A model generated the notes under the pieces. The model was not told the DNA's origin. It searched no databases and saw nothing but the letters and a program-made list of their open reading frames with translations. Below are positions 60,003 through 64,000 of a stretch of DNA of 64,000 bases, one piece after another. The DNA is taken from positions 1 through 64,000 of the forward strand of contig JBPYFK010000163.1 in the NCBI GenBank assembly GCA_051984675.1. Reading direction: 5' to 3'. The stretch is from JBPYFK01 sp051984675 (GTDB lineage: Bacteria; Actinomycetota; Actinomycetes; Mycobacteriales; Pseudonocardiaceae). The stretch's first letter is position 1. Each line of letters begins with the position of its first letter. The translations under genes and the position numbers were made by a program.

Positions 60003-60270
60003 CAGGTACTCCTCAGCAACTGGGCGCCGTTCGAGTGGGTCGAGGGGCCTGGTCGAGACGTCGGTCATATTAGTCGGCTGCGCGTCCCGCGAATGTTCGG
60101 CTACTCAAGGCCCATCTCGTCATGAGCGATGGCGTGGGCCTACCGCCGCCCCAGGGCCACCGGATCTCCCTAGGCAACGGTTACCTGCTCCCATTCCAAG
60201 GTCACCCGCCCAGCTTAGATCTGCCAGGGCTTAGACCACCCGATCGAGTAAAGCCCTACATGAGATGAAG

Positions 60271-63200
60271 TCATTCCTGGGCCATGTCGACGAAGCGGCT
60301 GTAGTGCAGTTGATGCGCGACCGTCACGGTGGCAGTCGGACCGGCACGATGCTTGGCGACGATCAGATCAGCCTCGCCCATACGCGGGTCGTCCCGTTCG
60401 AACGCATCCGGCCGGTGGATGAGGATGACGACGTCGGCGTCCTGTTCCAGGCTGTTGTGCATGGCGATGCCGTTGGCGATGAAATTGTGCGTTCCCGGAA
60501 CCGTGGCGTCGTAGACCGGCTGCTCACCCAGCGACGTGATCTCTACGATCTCATCCCAGAAGACCTCATTCGTCGCGAGCATCTCCAAGTCGGCATCTTC
60601 AAGGACTGCGGAGACTCGGCCCAGCCTGGTTCGGCAAGGCGCACCCGTCCTCGGAGCCGAGCCGCAGAACAGCTTGTTCATGCGTGCCGCGAAATCCCGA
60701 TGCGTCATCGACCGCGCCGTGAGAAGACCGCGAACCTTGTCCCACACCTCCCCGGGAACGGTGTCCAGCTTGGTGCTTGCCTTGACGGCACGAAGTTTCT
60801 CCGTGGCAGCCATTGCTGTCACCGACCGTGAGCCGTGGAAGCCGGTCTCTTCCAGGAAGGACAACTGGTTCTCGACGCCATGAACGACTACGTGGTAGCC
60901 GTCTCGGGAACCGGCCTTTCGCACCCGCTTGATCCGCGCGAAGACACCGAAGCGGAGCAACAGCTGAGCTAGGTCGTCCGCGAGCCTCCGGCTCGTTGTC
61001 GGATAGTAGAGGCGTCCCTGGCCCGCGACGTCATCCCATCGCAACGACCCGTCAGTTGCCCACAGATGCTTGAGGAAGAGCGCGATCTGTTCCCGAGGCA
61101 ACGAAAAGACTCGTTCCGGGATGAACTTTCCGCAGCTGCTCAGGCCGTCCCCGATCAGGTGCGCGAGCCGCACGATCTCGGCTTCAGCCATAGCCGTTGT
61201 TTCCAGCGATTCAGGAATCGTTCTGGGCACTGCGACTCGACAGCTCTCAGCCAGCTCTCCCAGCGGCACCCAACCGTCCACGGTCAGCATCGGGTGGTTG
61301 GCCGTCGCTTCGATCTCTCGCCCGGAGGCGAGCCTGACCTTGAAGACCTCCTTGATCCCGCTGGAGAAGACATTCGAGATCGGCCTGGGCACGACGCGCA
61401 TCCGCTCGTCCAGCGACCACACGAGCGGCCGTTCTCCCGTCGCCATGAGTTCGCCGAACGTGACCTCGGCGCCGGTGTCCGCACGGAGGAGGCGCGTACC
61501 AGCGGTCAGACAGCCCGATTCGCGGAGGTCGCTCAGCTGCGGCTTCTTGTCGGTACGTTGTTCCGGGCCACGGTTGAGCTGGGAGATCGCGATCACCGGC
61601 ACTTCCAGCTCCTTGGCCAGCAGCTTGAGGTGCCGGGAGAACTCGGAGACCTCCTGCTGGCGGGACTCCACCCGCTTGCCCGAGGTCATCAGCTGCATGT
61701 AGTCGACGACGATCAGCTTGATGTCGTGTCGCTGTTTCAGCCGCCGTGCTTTGGCGCGAATCTCCATCATGGTCAGGTTCGGCGAGTCGTCGACGAACAG
61801 CGGGGCTTCGCTGACCTCGCTCATCCGGCGGGCCAGCCGGGTCCAGTCGTCGTCGGTCATCCGCCCACCACGCATGTCAGCCAGCCGGATGCGGGCCTCC
61901 GCGGACAGCATCCGCATGACGATCTCGGTGCGACCCATCTCCAGGGAGAACACAACGCTGCCGAGCCCGTGCTTGACCGACGCTGAGCGCGCGAAGTCCA
62001 GGCCGAGGGTGGAGTTGTGCGTGGGAATCATCGAGCGGCTGGCCAGGTAGAGGCTGTCCCGGGAGTCCACTTCGACGCACCGCACCGGGACGCTGGCGAC
62101 CCTCCGGGCTGCCACGATGGCCCGCTGCTGGCCTGTGGCCTGCGGGCGGGTTCGCTTGTGCCGGTCGTTCTTGCTCTCGAGGCGGAACACCTCGTCCGCG
62201 CCGGTGTGGAACACCAGCGTCACCGAGTCTGTAGGGGAGGTGTCCCAACAGGGCAGCGCGGTACACGCATAGCCGAGACTGAGCACGAGTTCGCGCACGC
62301 GGACCGACGCGAGCTCGCTCGCGGTCAGCACGATCCGCCCGTCATCCGCAACGCTGCCGGCCGCGTCCAGCAGCCCGGCCAGCAGGGCACGCCGCTGCTG
62401 CTCGCTTCCCCGCAGGTACGCGTCGGGCAGCTCGTGGCCGGACCAGACGCCCAGCTCGTACAGCGTCTCCGCGAACTCGCCGCTGAACAGCGGCCGTTCG
62501 TCGGCCGGGCGGATTCCTTCCGATTCCAGCGCCGCGACAAGTTCACCATCCACAGTGGACAAGGAACCGGTCGAGCTGTCACCGGCGGCGAGCCACACAC
62601 CCACCACGTAGGGCGGCAGCGGGAGGTTCTGCTCCGGCAGGCGCAGCGCGCCGTGCTCGACGACGACCGGTCCGGTTCCGTCGGCAACCGATTCCGCCAC
62701 CTCGCCGGTGCGGCTGATCTGCCCGTTAGCCAGCCTCCATCGGTGGTCGGCGTCGGCAACGATGAGTGTGCCGTCGGAGAACTCGACCTCGTAACATGGC
62801 CGGTCGCGAAGCACGTCCGTCGCGGCGACGACGGTGGTTGGACACCCGTCCGCGCCGAGCAACTCGTCGCCGACGGCGACCGCGCCCATGGTGGTCCAGC
62901 CGGTCGGCGTGGGCAGCGGCGTGTCGAGCGCGAGTGCCTTACCGACACCGGGACGCGCCGCCACGATGACCATCTGCCCGGGGTGCAGCCCGTTGGTGAT
63001 GGCGTCCAGATCGGTGAAACCGGTGGGAATGCCCTGTGACTGGCCGCCCCGCGACGCGATGGCGTCGATCTCGTCCATCGTCGGCTGCAGCAGCTCTTCC
63101 AGCGCCGCGTAGTCCTCGCTGGTGCTGCGCTCCGTGACCTCGTAGATCGACGCCTGCGCGCGGTCCACGACCTCGTTGATGTCCGCGCCGTCCGAACCGT

Positions 63201-63639
63201 GGTAGCCGAGCTGGACGATCCGGGTGCCCGCCTCGACCAGCCGGCGCAGCACCGCCTTCTCGGACACGATCTCGGCGTAGTACCCGGCGTTCGCCGCCGT
63301 CGGAACGGTCGCGATCAGCGTGTGCAGGTAAGGTGCGCCGCCGACCCGGACCAGCTCGTTGCGACGTTCCAGCTCGGCGGAGACCGTGATGGCGTCCGCC
63401 GGTTCGCCGCGCCCGTACAGGTCCAGGACGCAGTCGTAGATCACCTGGTGTGCCGGACGGTAGAAATCGCCGGGCCGCAGCACTTCCACGACGTCGGCGA
63501 TGGCGTCCTTGCTCAGCATCATGCCGCCGAGCACGGACTGCTCGGCGGCGACGTCCTGCGGAGGCTGGCGCTCGAAGGACTCGCCGTAGGAGCCCCCCTC
63601 CCCGTTCAGGCTCGCACCTCGTTCGTCGGCCAGCGCCAC
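60271..63639 (-). CDS. dnaB: replicative DNA helicase DnaB with two inteins
   Basis: 1122-residue precursor from GTG 63639 (AGGAGG upstream). Removing residues 235-542 and 710-1062 leaves a 461-residue DnaB of normal length. The extein has the N-terminal primase-interacting domain (DVAAEQSVLGGMMLSKDAIA), the RecA-like ATPase with Walker A ARPGVGK|STLGLDFARSA split by intein 1, Walker B LIVVDYMQLM, and the conserved end SDLRESG|SLEQDADVVILIHRPD split by intein 2. DnaB is the hexameric fork helicase, so splicing is essential for viability. A cluster of DnaA boxes lies just upstream. Confidence 0.97.
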   Translation of the reverse strand: MALADERGASLNGEGGSYGESFERQPPQDVAAEQSVLGGMMLSKDAIADVVEVLRPGDFYRPAHQVIYDCVLDLYGRGEPADAITVSAELERRNELVRVGGAPYLHTLIATVPTAANAGYYAEIVSEKAVLRRLVEAGTRIVQLGYHGSDGADINEVVDRAQASIYEVTERSTSEDYAALEELLQPTMDEIDAIASRGGQSQGIPTGFTDLDAITNGLHPGQMVIVAARPGVGKALALDTPLPTPTGWTTMGAVAVGDELLGADGCPTTVVAATDVLRDRPCYEVEFSDGTLIVADADHRWRLANGQISRTGEVAESVADGTGPVVVEHGALRLPEQNLPLPPYVVGVWLAAGDSSTGSLSTVDGELVAALESEGIRPADERPLFSGEFAETLYELGVWSGHELPDAYLRGSEQQRRALLAGLLDAAGSVADDGRIVLTASELASVRVRELVLSLGYACTALPCWDTSPTDSVTLVFHTGADEVFRLESKNDRHKRTRPQATGQQRAIVAARRVASVPVRCVEVDSRDSLYLASRSMIPTHNSTLGLDFARSASVKHGLGSVVFSLEMGRTEIVMRMLSAEARIRLADMRGGRMTDDDWTRLARRMSEVSEAPLFVDDSPNLTMMEIRAKARRLKQRHDIKLIVVDYMQLMTSGKRVESRQQEVSEFSRHLKLLAKELEVPVIAISQLNRGPEQRTDKKPQLSDLRESGCLTAGTRLLRADTGAEVTFGELMATGERPLVWSLDERMRVVPRPISNVFSSGIKEVFKVRLASGREIEATANHPMLTVDGWVPLGELAESCRVAVPRTIPESLETTAMAEAEIVRLAHLIGDGLSSCGKFIPERVFSLPREQIALFLKHLWATDGSLRWDDVAGQGRLYYPTTSRRLADDLAQLLLRFGVFARIKRVRKAGSRDGYHVVVHGVENQLSFLEETGFHGSRSVTAMAATEKLRAVKASTKLDTVPGEVWDKVRGLLTARSMTHRDFAARMNKLFCGSAPRTGAPCRTRLGRVSAVLEDADLEMLATNEVFWDEIVEITSLGEQPVYDATVPGTHNFIANGIAMHNSLEQDADVVILIHRPDAFERDDPRMGEADLIVAKHRAGPTATVTVAHQLHYSRFVDMAQE
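60454..61512 (-). other. intein 2 of DnaB, at SDLRESG|S (class 1)
   Basis: 353 residues (710-1062). Cys710 at block A (CLTAGTRLL), TANH at block B (Thr779, His782), YDATVPGTHNFIANG at block F, IAMHN at the end (His1061, Asn1062) and Ser+1: a standard class 1 intein. LAGLIDADG motifs LAHLIGDG (Asp831) and LKHLWATDG (Asp863) both keep their acid but are only 32 residues apart, against roughly 90-130 in working enzymes, so the endonuclease has an internal deletion. Confidence 0.92.
62014..62937 (-). other. intein 1 of DnaB, at the Walker A P-loop (class 3 type)
   Basis: 308 residues (235-542) inserted between GVGK and STLGL. The first residue is Ala, not Cys or Ser, so it cannot start standard splicing. 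Instead it has the class 3 triad: Trp301 in ADADHRW (block B), Cys521 in VPVRCVEVD (block F) and Thr540 in MIPTHN (block G), then Asn542 and Ser+1. The LAGLIDADG region is present but degenerate: VVGVWLAAG and LAGLLDAAG have Ala352 and Ala427 where the catalytic Asp/Glu belong. Splicing is expected; homing is not. Confidence 0.92.
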
Positions 63640-63732
63640 GGGTTCCTGCCACCTCCTGGAAGATCACGGATCGCGATCAGACACTCGTGCGCAGCGACGC
63701 TAGGTCGCCCGTACAGAGCAGGCAAGCGTGCC

Positions 63733-63898
63733 TGTGGACAGATCCGGGGAAATCCTGTGGACAACCTGTGGGCAGCTGCGGACAACTCCCCACCGCACGC
63801 CAGAGCCCCTGGGGAAAGCCTGTGGACAACAACCCAAGATCGACTAGAAAGCCCAGGGCAGAGCCTGTGGACATGATGTGGACAAGATCCGTGGATAA
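63733..63898 (+). promoter_or_regulatory. cluster of eight DnaA-box-like sites upstream of dnaB
   Basis: Exact actinobacterial boxes (TGTGGACAA, the complement of TTGTCCACA) at 63756-63764, 63821-63829 and 63877-63885. One-mismatch sites at 63733 (TGTGGACAG), 63777 (TGCGGACAA), 63866 (TGTGGACAT) and 63890 (CGTGGATAA, relative to TGTGGATAA), and a two-mismatch site at 63767 (TGTGGGCAG). All face the same way, within 166 bp, and end at an A+T-rich GATAAATTATC. They lie 94-260 bp upstream of the dnaB start. Confidence 0.75.
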
Positions 63899-64000
63899 AT
63901 TATCGGCGTGTCCCGCGAAAACACGCTTCGGCGTGTCGCCGCTCTCCCCAGTCGATGATCGGTCGGTGACCTCGGTTACTGCCACACCCGGCAGCGCCCG
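63899..64000. other. right edge of the window, no gene recognised
   Basis: Contains a UUCG-capped hairpin ACACGC-TTCG-GCGTGT (63921-63936), which could terminate a gene arriving from the right. Ribosomal gene rplI often precedes dnaB in actinobacteria but is not visible here. The open frame spanning 63677-63985 on the minus strand is made mostly of DnaA-box sequence and is not supported. Confidence 0.4.

Noticed and set aside
60226..60257. AGGGCTT/AAGCCCT inverted repeat after dnaB as a terminator
   Set aside because: Only 7 bp with an 18-nt loop and no T-run on the minus strand; too weak to annotate.
63733..63898. Interpretation of the DnaA-box cluster as the main oriC
   Set aside because: The actinobacterial oriC normally lies between dnaA and dnaN with about twenty boxes in both orientations; neither gene is visible and all boxes here face one way. 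Kept as a regulatory cluster.
63677..63985. 102-residue frame on the minus strand upstream of dnaB
   Set aside because: Its sequence is a by-product of repeated DnaA boxes (recurring LSTG/VHIMSTG-like words), with no ribosome-binding site or family resemblance.

Overview
The window is about 68-70% G+C with near-saturated G/C third codon positions. It carries a GarA-like FHA protein, an IniB-like protein with dynamin-like GTPases, a GTP-type PEP carboxykinase, a fadE5/fadA2/fabG4/htdX set and an intein-bearing dnaB. This points to an actinobacterium near Mycobacteriales/Pseudonocardiales, most likely a Pseudonocardiaceae-type genus. The species cannot be named from sequence alone. dnaB lies at the right edge, so the window probably sits in the origin-proximal part of the chromosome.

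Layout. 1-0.9 kb: tail of an unknown gene, a doubtful small ORF, and a degraded tRNA-Gly-like remnant with a terminator. 0.9-7.9 kb: FHA protein, IniB-like repeat protein, VWA membrane protein, soluble MgtE-N/CBS protein, Asp/Glu-racemase-fold protein, frameshifted GNAT gene and a small lipoprotein. 8-9.9 kb: DrrAB-type exporter. 10.1-25.2 kb: a fatty-acid or lipid island (fadE5, fadA2, fabG4, htdX, TetR, SCP2-like protein) interleaved with an alcohol dehydrogenase, a VanW-family protein, a GroES-like protein, an NHL/thioredoxin protein and an AAA ATPase. Three promoters of the lipid island share one 14-bp palindrome. 25.2-36.9 kb: two small proteins, branched-chain 2-oxoacid dehydrogenase E1a/E1b/E2, an M20 peptidase, a secreted EEP-fold enzyme, a large repeat membrane protein and a ROK regulator. 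37.4-39.3 kb: pckA. 39.7-44.4 kb: two dynamin-like GTPases with a GrpE-like small protein and an acidic Pro/Asp-rich protein. 44.6-60 kb: two HAD phosphatases, trmB, a divergent nitric-oxide-synthase oxygenase, an orphan ABC ATPase, a NarL-type two-component system, an amidohydrolase, an SDR, an MFS transporter, a large acidic hypothetical and a DHFR/RibD-like protein. 60.3-64 kb: dnaB with two inteins, and a dense DnaA-box cluster upstream.

How genes work together. The TetR gene, its shared operator and the fadE5/fadA2/fabG4/htdX/SCP2 genes look like one beta-oxidation or lipid-remodelling regulon. The bkd E1a-E1b-E2 genes form a coupled operon giving branched acyl-CoAs, and pckA adds gluconeogenic outflow. 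IniB-like protein and the dynamin pair are linked in mycobacteria to cell-envelope stress, but here they lie 37 kb apart. The most unusual items are the dnaB gene (one intein with class 3 hallmarks, both with eroded homing endonucleases) beside a DnaA-box cluster, the divergent NOS, the shared TetR-type operator, and the dynamin locus with a 15-bp minisatellite at a gene overlap. Several genes appear leaderless, with a TAnnnT box 6-8 nt before the start codon. No CRISPR array, IS element, prophage or riboswitch was recognised.
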